A stretch of 64,000 nt of DNA from Umezawaea sp049997955 (GTDB lineage: Bacteria > Actinomycetota > Actinomycetes > Mycobacteriales > Pseudonocardiaceae): positions 1-64,000 of the forward strand of contig JAEBDY010000019.1 in assembly GCA_049997955.1 (NCBI GenBank), given 5' to 3'. Below the pieces are notes generated by a model. It ran no database searches. It was given only the letters and a program-made list of their open reading frames with translations, and had not been told where the DNA came from. Every line of letters starts with the position of its first letter. Within the stretch, counting starts at the first letter, position 1. Made by a program: the position numbers and the translations under genes. Below are positions 1 through 8,962 of this stretch, one piece after another.

Positions 1-127
1 GTGTCCATGGCGGCTGGGCGACATCGTCGGTGCCGCCTTGGTCCTGCTACACCGGGAGAACCGTCGGACCACGTGATCAGCGACGGTTGATCACATAACG
101 CGACGCACGGTTACTCGGAAAGACTCA
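1..127 (+). mobile_element. 3' end of an IS5-like element (DDE_Tnp_4-type transposase tail plus terminal repeat)
   Basis: Bases 2-76 encode the last 24 residues of a transposase ending in LLHRENRRTT and a stop. The same tail is encoded on the opposite strand at 7623 onward. The sequence then runs to a terminus reading ACTCGGAAAGACTCA, which mirrors the TGAGCCTTTCCGAGT terminus at 7572. This is therefore a second, inverted copy of the element at 7572-8450; the rest of it lies outside the window. Confidence 0.8.
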
Positions 128-501
128 ATGCCACCCTCGACTGATCGCTCGCCAAAAGCCACGTGCAAATTTCCGTCATCAACGAACGGCTCCACGCACT
201 TCGAGACGCGGGCCAAGCTTCCGGGGTGTAGGTCGATGCGGCCAGGGCGCCAGCGAGGTTCAACGGCCCCTTGGTCTTCTCGCTGGTGGCTGTTGTCAAT
301 TTTGTGTGCAATGTCCGGGGTTTAGCTCGTCTACGTGCGACTGGTGTATGAGGTGCGGAGGAGGCGCGAAGCGCGCAACTGTTTCCGGTGGGCAACATTG
401 CTATTCTGGGTAATTGAATTTTCACTGGCTTAAGATCAAGTGCGGGCGCGGTCCCGGATACGTCGCTCCCAGCACGGTCGAGCGTTCAAAGGGGAACGAA
501 G
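128..501. other. Gene-poor stretch upstream of folD
   Basis: No convincing coding region is seen in either strand. The only functional element I can point to is the purine-rich GGGGAACGAAG just before the folD start. Confidence 0.5.
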
Positions 502-1362
502 ATGTTGCACGGTGGTCTGTTGTTGGTTCGAGGTGCCGAGGTCGCGAACAGGATCATCGCGGATGCCGCACAGAGGGCAGCCGGGCTCGCCGAGGCGGGC
601 CTCGTTCCCTGTCTTGCAACGGTGCTGGTCGGTGAGGATCCGGCGTCGGTCACCTATGTGCGGATGAAGAGGAACCGCGCCCGTGAGGCCGGCGTCCAGT
701 CACGCCACGTGGCTTTGCCGGAGGAAACGACGACCGACGAGCTGACCGCTGCCATCCGGGAACTCTCCACTGACCCGGATGTGCATGGGATTCTGTTGCA
801 GCACCCGGTGCCCTCCCACATCGATGAGCGTGCCGCGTTCGACGCCATCGCTCCGGAGAAGGACGTGGACGGGGTGACCGCGCTGTCGTTCGCGGCAATG
901 TCGCTGGGCTTTCCTGGCTTCGAGTCGTGCACGCCAGGCGGCATCATCAAGCTGCTCGACGCCTACGAATTGGACATTGCGGGCAAGCACGCCGTGGTCA
1001 TCGGTCGCAGTCCGATCCTCGGCAAGCCCGCGGCCGCCCTGCTTCTCGGCAGGGACGCGACCGTGACCATCTGCCACTCGAAGACCCAGAATCTCGCCGA
1101 CATCGTCCGATCCGCGGACATCGTGATCGCCGCGGTGGGCAAGCCGGAGTTTGTTCGCGGTGACTGGATCAAGCCCGGTGCCGTCGTGATCGACGCGGGT
1201 TACAACGACGGCAACGTCGGTGACATCCACTTTGCCGAGGTATCGGCGCACGCGTCTGCGATCACCCCGGTGCCCGGTGGTGTCGGGCCGATGACCATCG
1301 CGGCCCTGCTCAGCCAGACCGTGGACGCGGCACGCCGTCAATTCGAACTGCGCACTCCCTGA
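502..1362 (+). CDS. folD: Bifunctional methylenetetrahydrofolate dehydrogenase / methenyltetrahydrofolate cyclohydrolase (FolD)
   Basis: This cytosolic enzyme interconverts 5,10-methylene-, 5,10-methenyl- and 10-formyl-tetrahydrofolate with NADP. The protein is 286 aa, normal for FolD. The N-terminal catalytic domain shows SVTYVRMKRNRAREAGV near residues 50-66, with the conserved Tyr and Lys of the YxxxK motif. LLQHPVP and KDVDGV follow at about 98-123, and the Rossmann half has VVIGRSPILGKP near 165 and the PGGVGPMT signature near 258. The ATG follows GGGGAACGAAG. It lies just inside a possible composite transposon bounded by inverted IS5-like copies, so it may be an extra folD rather than the housekeeping copy. 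That is inference and needs a look at the rest of the genome. Confidence 0.93.
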   Translation: MLHGGLLLVRGAEVANRIIADAAQRAAGLAEAGLVPCLATVLVGEDPASVTYVRMKRNRAREAGVQSRHVALPEETTTDELTAAIRELSTDPDVHGILLQHPVPSHIDERAAFDAIAPEKDVDGVTALSFAAMSLGFPGFESCTPGGIIKLLDAYELDIAGKHAVVIGRSPILGKPAAALLLGRDATVTICHSKTQNLADIVRSADIVIAAVGKPEFVRGDWIKPGAVVIDAGYNDGNVGDIHFAEVSAHASAITPVPGGVGPMTIAALLSQTVDAARRQFELRTP

Positions 1363-1440
1363 CGGCGTTCCGTGGCCACTACGCGATCGACCCATATTGC
1401 TGCCAGTTGGATGAGCGGCGCGCTCGAGGAGGGTGGAGTC

Positions 1441-1562
1441 GAGGGGCAGATCGGATTGTTCCGTCGTAGATGATTGACAAAGACTTCTGCGGGCGTCTTC
1501 CAGCCGAGTGTCTTGCGGGGTCGGGAGTTGAGTGTGGCGGAGACTGCGGCGATGTTCGGCGC
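1441..1562 (-). mobile_element. IS30-family transposase remnant (C-terminal end)
   Basis: The minus strand reads LNSRPRKTLGWKTPAEVF, the conserved C-terminal motif of IS30 transposases (compare LNNRPRKVLDWKTPAEVF in the larger copy near 18.85 kb). No start and no catalytic core are left. Confidence 0.7.
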
Positions 1563-2145
1563 TCCACCGAAAGAGGTCGGTGCCTAATCATTCCTGGTCG
1601 GTATCCAGCCGGTGGGTGAGCACTCGCTGGTCCTGGACCTCGAGTCCTGACGAATGACCGGGCCCCTGCGGCAGGCCGGGAGAGTTGATCGCTGCTGGGA
1701 TGTCGTGCCCCGCGTGTTGTCGGCGTGAGCACTGCTTGATCAGGTCGCTGATGATCTCCCGCCAGGCTGCCGCAGGTGATCGACTTCGAGTACGGGAGGA
1801 CCGTTGCGGCCGTTCGTAGGGGATGACTGGGCAGAGGCCCATCACGATGTCGAGGTGATGGACGGATCCGGCCGGTGCCGGAGGTCATGTGCCGCCACGA
1901 TCCTCGTACGGAACCAAGTCCACCGCCTTGTGCCGTCCAAGCTCGATCAGTCGTGTTCGCAGCACCGCGAAGTTCTCATCGGCTCGCGTCTGGCTCAGCG
2001 TCTCCAGCACTGAGCTGGATCGTCGCTTTGCCGACCTTCGGCGGCCTGGGCCTGGTGTGGGTCGTGCGGCATCGCTCCGGACCTGAAGCCGGGGTTATCC
2101 GAGCGGGATCGAACCGACGCGTCGCGACCAGTACCGGCATTCTCG
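1563..2145. other. Degenerate stretch with an IS110-like fragment
   Basis: At about 1814-1878 the plus strand encodes VGDDWAEAHHDVEVMDGSGR, the start of an IS110-family transposase (aspartate followed by WAE), which breaks off at once. On the minus strand about 1890-2010 encodes roughly 40 residues ending in GRHKAVDLVPYEDRGGT and a stop, which I cannot assign. No intact gene is present. Confidence 0.5.
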
Positions 2146-2690
2146 GTGCACAACGCCCTCATCGGCGACCTGAGCGGCCAAGCTGTGCAAGCGGGCGACG
2201 TCAGCGGCGGCATCCACTTCCACCCGCCAGCTATCACACCTCCGGACTCGGGGGCCGTCTCGGCACCTGCCGACGAGGTGAGGTTGACGGGGCGGGCGTT
2301 GCACCTGCGTGATGGCCGGTTGCCGAAGGTGTGTGAGGTGGGGTTGATCGCGATGCGGATCAAGCCCGCCATCGAGTCCGATACCGACACCGAAGCCCAC
2401 CAGCCGCCCTACGTCCACCGCGATGTCGATGCCGGTCTGCGGGAAGTGATTGCGGTGGGGGAATGGTGTTGTTGCACGGGCGGGCCGCGGCGGGCAAGTC
2501 CCGCGCCGGGCTGCAGGCGGTGCGCGTGGTCCGTGCGGACGTCCCGCTGCTGGTGCCACGTGATGGGCGCGCGCTGCGTGACCTGGTCGACGCAGGCCTG
2601 CTCGATGCCGGGCCAGGCAAAATCGGTGATGTGAACTCGCACGACACCGGCGCTGAGCCAGGGATCGCTGATGCAGACCCGTTCGTGTGA
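2146..2690 (+). pseudogene. Fragment of a STAND/NACHT-like NTPase (P-loop protein), frameshifted and truncated
   Basis: The GTG at 2146 opens a frame with an N-terminal segment (SGQAVQAGDVSGGIHFHPP) of the kind seen at the start of actinobacterial STAND-type NTPases and large P-loop regulators. Near 2460 the reading shifts by one base. The new frame gives VLLHGRAAAGKSRA, a Walker A loop, followed by a short hydrophilic stretch and a stop at 2690. Walker B and the usual downstream repeats are missing, so this is a remnant. The family assignment rests on the N-terminal motif and P-loop only. It ends just before the ABC transporter gene. Confidence 0.45.
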
Positions 2691-2767
2691 ATCCCCGTTC
2701 CTTCTTCGAACCATGATCGTTGGGCCATTCGGTCATGGTTCGGCCCGGATGGGTGGAGGAAGTACGC

Positions 2768-3373
2768 GTGGAGGTCAGGGATGTGCAGCATGCCTATCGG
2801 CGGCGTGTGGTGTTGCGGGGCATCAACTTGCGGCTTCGGCCGGGCACGCTGTGCGGGATCGTCGGTGAGAACGGTGCCGGCAAGTCGACGCTGCTGAAGA
2901 TCCTTTCCGGTGAGCTGCGGCCTACTCGCGGCACGGTCCGTCACAGCGGCCCGTTCGGTTATTGCCCGCAGCACGTGGTCCTCAGCGACGCCCTGACCGT
3001 CCGGCAGCACCTGGAGTTCTTCCAGAGGGCCTATCGCCTCGCCGATCTGCGGTGTGCCGAAGAGGTCATGGTCGTGCTCGGCTTCACTGGATACGCCGAC
3101 GAGCGGGTCGGGGTGCTCAGTGGAGGGACGCGGCAGAAGCTGAACGTGACGCTGGCGCTGATGCACGATCCCCGGGTGCTGTTGCTGGACGAGCCGTATC
3201 AGGGGTTCGACTGGGACACCTACCAGCGGTTCTGGGATCTCGCCGCGCGGCTGCGCGACGCGGGGCGTTCGGTGCTGGTCGTCTCTCACCTGGCCTACGA
3301 CACCGAGCAGCTGGACGAGTTGTGGCGTCTGGACGGCGGGCTGCTCCGCTGCGACGAGGCAGTGTCCGCGTGA
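2768..3373 (+). CDS. ABC transporter ATP-binding protein
   Basis: This is the cytoplasmic ATPase subunit of an ABC-2 type exporter, 201 aa and short but complete. Walker A is GENGAGKST near residue 37. A Q-loop (YCPQH) sits near 67, the ABC signature LSGGTRQKL near 118, Walker B VLLLDEP near 138, and the switch histidine in VVSHLAYD near 176. I chose the GTG at 2768 because GGAGGAAG lies 5 bases upstream and the ABC fold begins at once (VEVRDVQHAY). An upstream ATG at 2720 would add 16 residues. The stop overlaps the next start (GTGA), so the permease is translationally coupled. The substrate is not readable from sequence. The downstream prenyl-synthase domains suggest an isoprenoid-related cargo (inference). 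Confidence 0.88.
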   Translation: MEVRDVQHAYRRRVVLRGINLRLRPGTLCGIVGENGAGKSTLLKILSGELRPTRGTVRHSGPFGYCPQHVVLSDALTVRQHLEFFQRAYRLADLRCAEEVMVVLGFTGYADERVGVLSGGTRQKLNVTLALMHDPRVLLLDEPYQGFDWDTYQRFWDLAARLRDAGRSVLVVSHLAYDTEQLDELWRLDGGLLRCDEAVSA

Positions 3374-6114
3374 GGGCACACTTGACCTGTTTCGTCACGG
3401 CCACGCGGTTCGCGCTGATCGAGCACGGCCGCAACCGGTTCGCACTGGTCCTCGTGGGCCTGTTCATTCCTTTGTGGACTTCTCTGGCCTATCTGGCGAT
3501 GCCCGACACTCCGGCGCAGATGCGGCTTCGCGCCACTGGGGAGACGCTGGCGGCGCGCGGGAACGAGCTGACGGAGATCAGCGGCGCGCTCAACGCGGTC
3601 ACCCTGATCACCGGTTTCATGATGTTCGCCGCCACGTTCTCCGGCAGCCGTTTCGACCGCCGGCTGGCGATGGCCGGCTATCCCCGCACCCACCTCGTGC
3701 TGGCCAAGGTCACGGCGCTGGCCCTGGTCTCCGCAGTGGTCGCCACCTACGCCACCGCCGTCACCTGCCTGGCGTGGACGCCTCGGCAGCCGCTGTTGCT
3801 CGCCGCGGCGCTGTTCTGCGCCGGGCTCACCTACGGCGCTCTGGGCGTGGGCTTCGGCTCGGTGCTGCGCCGGGAGGTCGAGGGGATGTTCGCCATCGTG
3901 ATGACCAGCATCATCGACCTCGCGCTGCAAAACCCGATCCTGAGCTCCGGGGCCGACAACCCGATCATCAGCTATCTGCCCACCTACGGGGCCATGCAGG
4001 CCGCCACGGCGGCGGGATTCTCCACCAGCCCGCTGCCGGGCTACCTGGCCATCCAGCTCACCTGGTTCGCGGTAGCGGCCCTGATCGCCCTGGTGAGCTT
4101 CCACCGCAGCACCCGCAGTGCCCTGCCCGTCACCGCGCCAATCCCCGAGCGCGAGCCGGGCAGTGGCGGCTTCTTTCTTCTCTCGCCGCGCCGAGCCGCT
4201 GTTTCACGGCTTCGGCCTCCGACACGACATCACCCTGAGGTCCTGGTTCTCCCGATGCGCACAAACCCGCTACCCACCGCCGCACCCCTCGACACGGCCG
4301 CACCCGCACGGCACGACCGAGTCACCGCTAGTGCACTGATAGGCGAGGATCCCGTCCTGCGGGCGGCGTACCGGCTGTGCCGCCGCCTCACCCGAATACA
4401 CGATCCCGCCATCTACGCCCTCATCCAGCTTGCGCCGGCCGTGCTGCGTCCGGCCTGCTGGGCTTTGTGGGCGGCGGCCAGCGTCTTGGACGACCTGGCG
4501 GATCAGCCGGATGTGGAACCGGCCCGGCGAGCGGCTCGTGTCGAGGCCTGGACCAGGGCGCTGGAGCACGACCTGGTGGTGGGCACGAGCACCGATCCGA
4601 TCCGGTACGCCTTGGTGGACACGGCGGCGCGGTGGCGGTTGGACCTGTCCAGCCTGCGAGGCGTGATGGACGGTACGCGGGACGACGCCCGCGGTCTGCG
4701 CTTCACCGACTGGGCTCAGTGGCGCGCGTGGTGCAACGAAGGACTCGTGCCGTGGGTTGACCAGGTGCGGCACCTGTTCGACCAGGTCGGAGCGCCGATG
4801 CCCCTGCGGTTGGACCGGCAGGCCGACTACCGGCATTTCATCGACGGTGCCCAGCTCACCGACACACTCACCGACCTGAGCACCGACCTCGCCCAGGGCA
4901 ACCTGCTCCTGCCACAGGAAGCCATGAACCCCTTCCCCGGCGTGGAAGCGGACCTGACCCGGCGCCGCTGGAGTCCGGCTGTGGCGGCCCTGACCGCCGA
5001 CCTGACCGCCCTGGCCCGCCGATGGCTGACCAGGCCCACCATGACCAGGGGGATGCACCCCGGAGCCGCCATCGTGCTCGACACGGCAGCCGCGCTGATG
5101 CGCCTGCAACTCGACGCCATCGACGCGGCCGGTCCCACCCTGCTCACACGCCCGCCGCGCCCGTCCGTCGCAGCCCGCGCCCGTGTGCTGCTCCCCGCCC
5201 GCCTCCGCTCCGCCGTGGCCTGGAGCCTGGCCCCGCTGACCGTGCCCGCAGCCCGGCCTGCCGCAGCGGTGGTGAAGGCGGGCGATCCGGACCCGAGGCC
5301 CGACGACACCGCGCTGCGGCTCCCGCCACCGCACCGCGACAGCGCCCGGCCCCCGCACATCACCACCAACAAGATGCCCAACCACGTGGCGATCATCATG
5401 GACGGCAACGGCCGCTGGGCCCAACAACGCGGCCTGCCCCGCCAGGACGGCCACCGCGCTGGCACCGCTGCTGTGAACGAGATGGTCCACGGCGCCCTCG
5501 AGATCGGCCTGCGTCACCTGACCCTCTACACGTTCTCCACTGAGAACTGGAAACGCGACGTAGACGAGGTCACCACGATTTTCGAGGCGGTCCAACGCGA
5601 ACTCGACGAGGGCCCCCTGCGTAATCTGAACGTGCGTCAGCGTTGGTCCGGCCGCCCTGACAGACTGCCTGAGGACCTCGTCGAAGCCCTCAGGCGCGAA
5701 GAGCGCCGCACCCGCAACCGCACCGGACTGACACTCACCATCTGCCTCGACTACGGCGGCCGCGACGAGATCACCCGCACCGCCGCCGCACTCGCCCAAG
5801 CAGCCCGGGAAGGCGACGTGGATCCCCGCCTCATCGGCCCGGACGACTTCGCCCGCCACCTTCCCCACCCTGACATGCCGGACGTGGACCTGCTGTGGCG
5901 CACCGGCAACGAACTGCGCACCTCCAACTTCCTGCCCTGGCACGCCGCCTACGCGGAGCTGTACTTCACCCCTGACTTCTGGCCCGACGTCGACCGACGC
6001 GACCTGTGGCAGGCCATCACCGAGTACAGCCGACGCCAGCGCCGCCACGGCGCCGCCACGCCTGCAGAGAACACCATCGGCAGGGCCTTCACGCCCGATT
6101 CGACTCCTGCCTGA
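3370..6114 (+). CDS. ABC-2 permease continuous with squalene/phytoene-synthase-like and cis-prenyltransferase domains
   Basis: One frame of 914 codons runs from the GTG at 3370, which overlaps the ATPase stop, to 6114 with no stop. Residues 1 to about 245 form a six-segment ABC-2-type permease (for example LVLVGLFIPLWTSLAYL, LITGFMMFAATFSG). About 50 proline/arginine-rich residues follow. Then comes a squalene/phytoene-synthase-like domain at about 315-600 and a cis-prenyltransferase domain at about 670-900. Since there is no stop, ribosomes starting at 3370 should make a membrane-anchored bifunctional prenyl synthase. The alternative is that an indel near 4150-4250 has removed the permease stop and the enzyme starts at the ATG at 4255. 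The linker (SPRRAAVSRLRPPTRHHPE) looks like out-of-frame sequence, so I cannot exclude this. Domain calls are firm; the full fusion is less so. Confidence 0.75.
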   Translation: MRAHLTCFVTATRFALIEHGRNRFALVLVGLFIPLWTSLAYLAMPDTPAQMRLRATGETLAARGNELTEISGALNAVTLITGFMMFAATFSGSRFDRRLAMAGYPRTHLVLAKVTALALVSAVVATYATAVTCLAWTPRQPLLLAAALFCAGLTYGALGVGFGSVLRREVEGMFAIVMTSIIDLALQNPILSSGADNPIISYLPTYGAMQAATAAGFSTSPLPGYLAIQLTWFAVAALIALVSFHRSTRSALPVTAPIPEREPGSGGFFLLSPRRAAVSRLRPPTRHHPEVLVLPMRTNPLPTAAPLDTAAPARHDRVTASALIGEDPVLRAAYRLCRRLTRIHDPAIYALIQLAPAVLRPACWALWAAASVLDDLADQPDVEPARRAARVEAWTRALEHDLVVGTSTDPIRYALVDTAARWRLDLSSLRGVMDGTRDDARGLRFTDWAQWRAWCNEGLVPWVDQVRHLFDQVGAPMPLRLDRQADYRHFIDGAQLTDTLTDLSTDLAQGNLLLPQEAMNPFPGVEADLTRRRWSPAVAALTADLTALARRWLTRPTMTRGMHPGAAIVLDTAAALMRLQLDAIDAAGPTLLTRPPRPSVAARARVLLPARLRSAVAWSLAPLTVPAARPAAAVVKAGDPDPRPDDTALRLPPPHRDSARPPHITTNKMPNHVAIIMDGNGRWAQQRGLPRQDGHRAGTAAVNEMVHGALEIGLRHLTLYTFSTENWKRDVDEVTTIFEAVQRELDEGPLRNLNVRQRWSGRPDRLPEDLVEALRREERRTRNRTGLTLTICLDYGGRDEITRTAAALAQAAREGDVDPRLIGPDDFARHLPHPDMPDVDLLWRTGNELRTSNFLPWHAAYAELYFTPDFWPDVDRRDLWQAITEYSRRQRRHGAATPAENTIGRAFTPDSTPA
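4255..6114 (+). other. Prenyl-synthase part of the above: fused trans-IPPS (squalene/phytoene synthase fold) and Z-isoprenyl diphosphate synthase
   Basis: Counted from the in-frame ATG at 4255 (619 aa). The first domain carries both aspartate-rich motifs of head-to-head prenyl synthases, DDLAD at 79-83 and DTLTD at 203-207, followed by LAQGNLLLP. A 60-residue linker rich in Ala, Pro and Arg follows. The second domain (about 375-605) has the UPPS signature IMDGNGRWA with its catalytic Asp at 383, then TLYTFSTENWKR, CLDYGGRDEI and a variant diphosphate-binding region, DLLWRTGNELRTSNFLPW. Classical UPPS has IRTSGE/Q at that place. UPPS-fold enzymes make cis-polyprenyl diphosphates or, in some relatives, branched lavandulyl-type products. 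The squalene-synthase fold joins two prenyl chains head to head. Product unknown. No strong ribosome-binding site precedes 4255. Confidence 0.82.
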
Positions 6115-6333
6115 ACGCGTGCGCTTCACCCGCGGGAGTTCACGTTGGGCAGCCGGGTGATCTCACTGCGGGCCAAGTCAGGTGTGCGTTAGAGGGTGGT
6201 GGCGATGGTGTTCGCGAGGGCGTGGCATTGGTCGGTGAGCCGTGCCTGGTGGTCGCAGGTTGAAAGCTCAGCGCTCGATCAGAGTGAGATCGCGTCTAGC
6301 AGGTTCGCGGCGACATCGGAGACCTCGACATTA
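6115..6333. other. Spacer between the prenyl synthase and the IS630-type element
   Basis: I see no gene here. Short minus-strand scraps (STCDHQARLTDQCHALANTIATL before a stop) could be the tail of a lost gene. The TA at 6332-6333 is the duplicated target of the following element. Confidence 0.5.
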
Positions 6334-7519
6334 CTGACCTTTCGGGGTCAGGGTCCGGGAGATGGTGTTCAGGGCGGGGCGAGGCCGGTGGCGGCGAGGA
6401 ACCCGTCGGCGAGGGCAGGCCGGTATTGCATGCTCTTGAGTCGATTACGGGTGATGCGGGTCAGGTCGTCGACGGTGCCGGCGGCAAGGTTGGCCATACC
6501 GCGTTTCATGCTCGACCAGATGTTCTCCGTCGGGTTCAACTCCGGCGCATAGCCGGGTAGTCGATAGACACGTAACCACGGCCGCGCAGCGACCAACGCC
6601 CGCATCCTGGCGGATCTGTGCGCGGGCAGACCGTCTCAGACGAGCACGATCGGCCCACCCAACTGGTGGTGGGCGTTGTCGAGCAGGGCGGCGAAGTGGA
6701 CCTCACCGAAGCCTCTCGGCTCGCCTTTGCGTCCTCTGTGGACCAGAACCCGGTACAACAGTCTGCTGCGTTGCCCCGAGCGGTAGGCGGCGATCCCGGC
6801 GATGGACAGCTTGCGGCCTGCGCGCCCGGCGACGCTCACGACGGGGGTTGTGCCTCGCGGGGCCCAGGTGGGGGCCCTGGCCGGTCTCAGCGTGATGCCG
6901 GACTCGTCGGCGAAGCAGATCCACGTGCCCGGCCTGCGCGCGACCCTTTTACCGCCGGCCATTGATGTCGCCGCCAGTGCTCGATGGCGTGTTCGTCGCG
7001 CTCGACGGCGCGGGTAATGGGTTGCTGCGGGGTGAACCCGGCCCGGTGCAGCACCTGCCACACCGTGGTGATCCCCACCGTGATGTGGAACATCCGGCCG
7101 ATCAGTGTCCGCACTCGTGCCAGGGTCCACCGCTGATCCTCGACCCACCCGGCCGCCGCCGGACCGTCCCGCACCACCGCCGACAGCCGTTGCACCTGGG
7201 TCTTCGACAACCGACTGTCCGGACCCGGTGCTCCCTTGGACGCCACTGCCTGCTCGCCGCCGGCCGTCCAGGCCCGCCGCCACGTGTACGCCGATTTCGT
7301 GGAGACCTCCAACGCGGTGGCGACCTGCACCGCGCTCATCCCGTCGGCGAAGATCACGGCCGCCTGCCTGCGTATCTGCTCACGACGGGCTCGGCCCTGC
7401 GGGCCGACCCCACCACCATCGCCGTATCGCATACCCGATCAACGGCGAAACGTGGACCAGCGGTAATCACCCAAACCGGTGAAGTGGACTCGAGACAGAC
7501 CCTGACTCCGAAAGGTCAG
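6334..7519 (-). mobile_element. IS630/Tc1-like insertion sequence, copy 1 (1186 bp)
   Basis: The termini are near-perfect inverted repeats, CTGACCTTTCGGGGTCAGGG at the left and its complement with one mismatch at the right. The element is flanked on both sides by TA, the target duplication expected for the IS630/mariner superfamily. A second copy with the same ends lies at 34392-35576 in the same orientation. The element carries one transposase gene on the minus strand, split by a frame change and a nonsense codon. Confidence 0.9.
6369..7432 (-). pseudogene. IS630-family transposase, copy 1 (nonsense-mutated)
   Basis: The 5' part (7432 downward) encodes two helix-turn-helix modules (VATALEVSTKSAYTWRRAW and a winged-helix region to WQVLHRAGFTPQQP). 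At about 6960 the sequence GTAAAAGGG is a potential slip site: a -1 shift after GTA-AAA joins the DDE frame, RVARRPGTWICFADESGI, where WICFADESG holds the first catalytic Asp. The frame then reads VHRGRKGEPRG and stops at a TGA where copy 2 has a Trp codon (VWDGLPAHRS). Downstream the last catalytic Glu region LPGYAPELNPTENIWS is intact. This copy is probably inactive. Confidence 0.8.
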
Positions 7520-7571
7520 TAAAGCGGTACAAGCCTTGTTCGGTAAGGAAGAAGTTCGCTACGCGGCACAC

Positions 7572-8450
7572 TGAGCCTTTCCGAGTAATCGCGCGTAGCG
7601 CTATGTGATCAACCGTTGTCGATCACGTGGTCCGGCGGTTCTCCCGGTGCAGCAGGACCAGTGCGGCCCCGACGATGCCACCCAGCCGCCACGGACACCC
7701 GCGATAGTGACGCAAGGCCTTATACGTGGTCTTGAACAGCGAGTTCGCGCGTTCACCCAGACAACGCAAAGCGGTGTGGATCGCGTTGTAGGCCTGCTGG
7801 TCCACCGTCGACGTCCCGCCCACGGGCTTCTTGACCGGGATCCTGAAGAGGACGGGTTCGCCTTCATAGCCCAGATCCGCCAGGACAAGGGCTCCGTCGC
7901 CGACCCAGTCGACCAATCCCGCAACCAGATCCGGGTCGGCGCGGGCGGCACTCATGTCGTGCTCGCGCCCCGGCCGCACCCCTGAAGTCCACAATGGCCA
8001 CCCGTCCGGAGCGGACACGACCTGCACGTTCCCGCCATGGTGCTTGTGCTTTCCGGACCACCACAAATCCACCCCGACCGTGGGGCCGGGAGTGGAGATC
8101 CGGTCGGTGCGGATCAGCGTGCCGTCCACGATCACGTACGCGTAACCAGCGATCCTGGCCGCCAACAGCGCTCCGTGCAGCGACGGCACCAGCGCCTCCA
8201 GCACCGCGATCCCCTCGTCACGGTAGGCATACGCCATCGAGGACTAGATCCCGTTATCGCGGGCCAACCCCAACATCCGCGTGTCGTAGAGGAACCACCG
8301 CAACACCAGCACCGCCTGCGTCCGGGTCGACAGGGCGCGGGTGTCCCGACGCGTGCCCCGGCGCACCCGCTCCGCACGCAGCAGATCGGCCAGGAACAGG
8401 ACGCTGTCCTCGGACACGTCCAGCACGGCCTTGTATGCGACACTCATCCC
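7572..8450 (-). mobile_element. IS5-like insertion sequence (DDE_Tnp_4 type), inverted relative to the copy at window start
   Basis: The C-terminal end of the transposase faces 7572, where the terminus TGAGCCTTTCCGAGT matches the complement of the terminus ending at 127. The other terminus, near 8450, is not recognisable as an inverted repeat, so the element may be truncated there. A large hairpin lies just outside (8453-8509). Confidence 0.75.
7623..8447 (-). pseudogene. IS5-like DDE transposase with an in-frame TAG
   Basis: From the ATG at 8447 the protein begins with a helical DNA-binding part (DVSEDSVLFLADLLRAERV, then MLGLARDNGI) and hits an amber codon at 8244. The same frame resumes with AYRDEGIAVLEALVPSLHG and the DDE core: VIVDGTLIRTDRI (first Asp), HKHHGGNVQVVSAPDGWP, VLADLGYEGE (second Asp) and CLGERANSLFKTTYKALRH (Glu). 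Total length would be about 274 aa, normal for the family. The single stop probably makes this copy inactive unless it is read through. Confidence 0.8.
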
Positions 8451-8452
8451 AG

Positions 8453-8509
8453 GCGGAACTCCTTGTGAAGATGATCTGTGGTAGGACCACCTTCATAGCG
8501 GAGTTCCGC
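8453..8509. repeat. Large stem-loop with a nested second stem, followed by five T
   Basis: GCGGAACTCC at 8453-8462 pairs exactly with GGAGTTCCGC at 8500-8509. Inside the loop TGAAG pairs with CTTCA. A run of five T follows at once, so on the plus strand it resembles a terminator. It may also be a relic of an IS end. Confidence 0.5.
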
Positions 8510-8576
8510 GTTTTTCGTGCCCACAACCCAGGCCAGGCCCACCGCGTCCACGACGGTCACACAGCGCCACAACCCG

Positions 8577-8962
8577 TTATTCGGAATGGCTCACTGCCGT
8601 CGCTGGTGGGGCGCGCGGAGCGCATGCCCTGGACCGCGACGAAGTCCTGCTCGCTGACCAGCGCAGTGTGGTTATTGCTTGGACACCACCCACTCCTGCC
8701 GGATAGTCCGCTGATGAACGACCCGCCGCCGGTCGGTGGACGCGTCGTGGTCGGAGCTGTGGCGGTTCCATACCTGCCAGCCGATGTAGCGCGGGTTCTC
8801 CAGGATTGTTGCCACTGACCGCACCGTCCACAACACTCCACTGCGGTGGGCATTGCGCGTGGGGTCGACGGTGGAGGGGCACGGCACGGTCTTCTCGTTG
8901 AAAGCCCGCGCTATCCCGGCCACACTGCGCCCGGATCGCCGCTCGGTGAACATCCAGCGCAC
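8577..8962 (-). pseudogene. Large serine recombinase remnant (Recombinase domain), frameshifted
   Basis: The minus strand from 8962 reads FTERRSGRSVAGIARAFNEK, then VLWTVRSVATILENPRYIGW and QEWVVSK. This is the central recombinase domain (pfam07508 type) of phage-type large serine integrases. One frame change later it continues HTALVSEQDFVAVQGMRSAR, the typical next segment, before fading. The N-terminal catalytic domain is missing because IS5 sequence abuts at about 8962. Confidence 0.75.

Noticed and set aside
4270..6129. 619-codon antisense frame opposite the prenyl synthases
   Set aside because: No family motif. Its composition is that of a shadow of the real frame.
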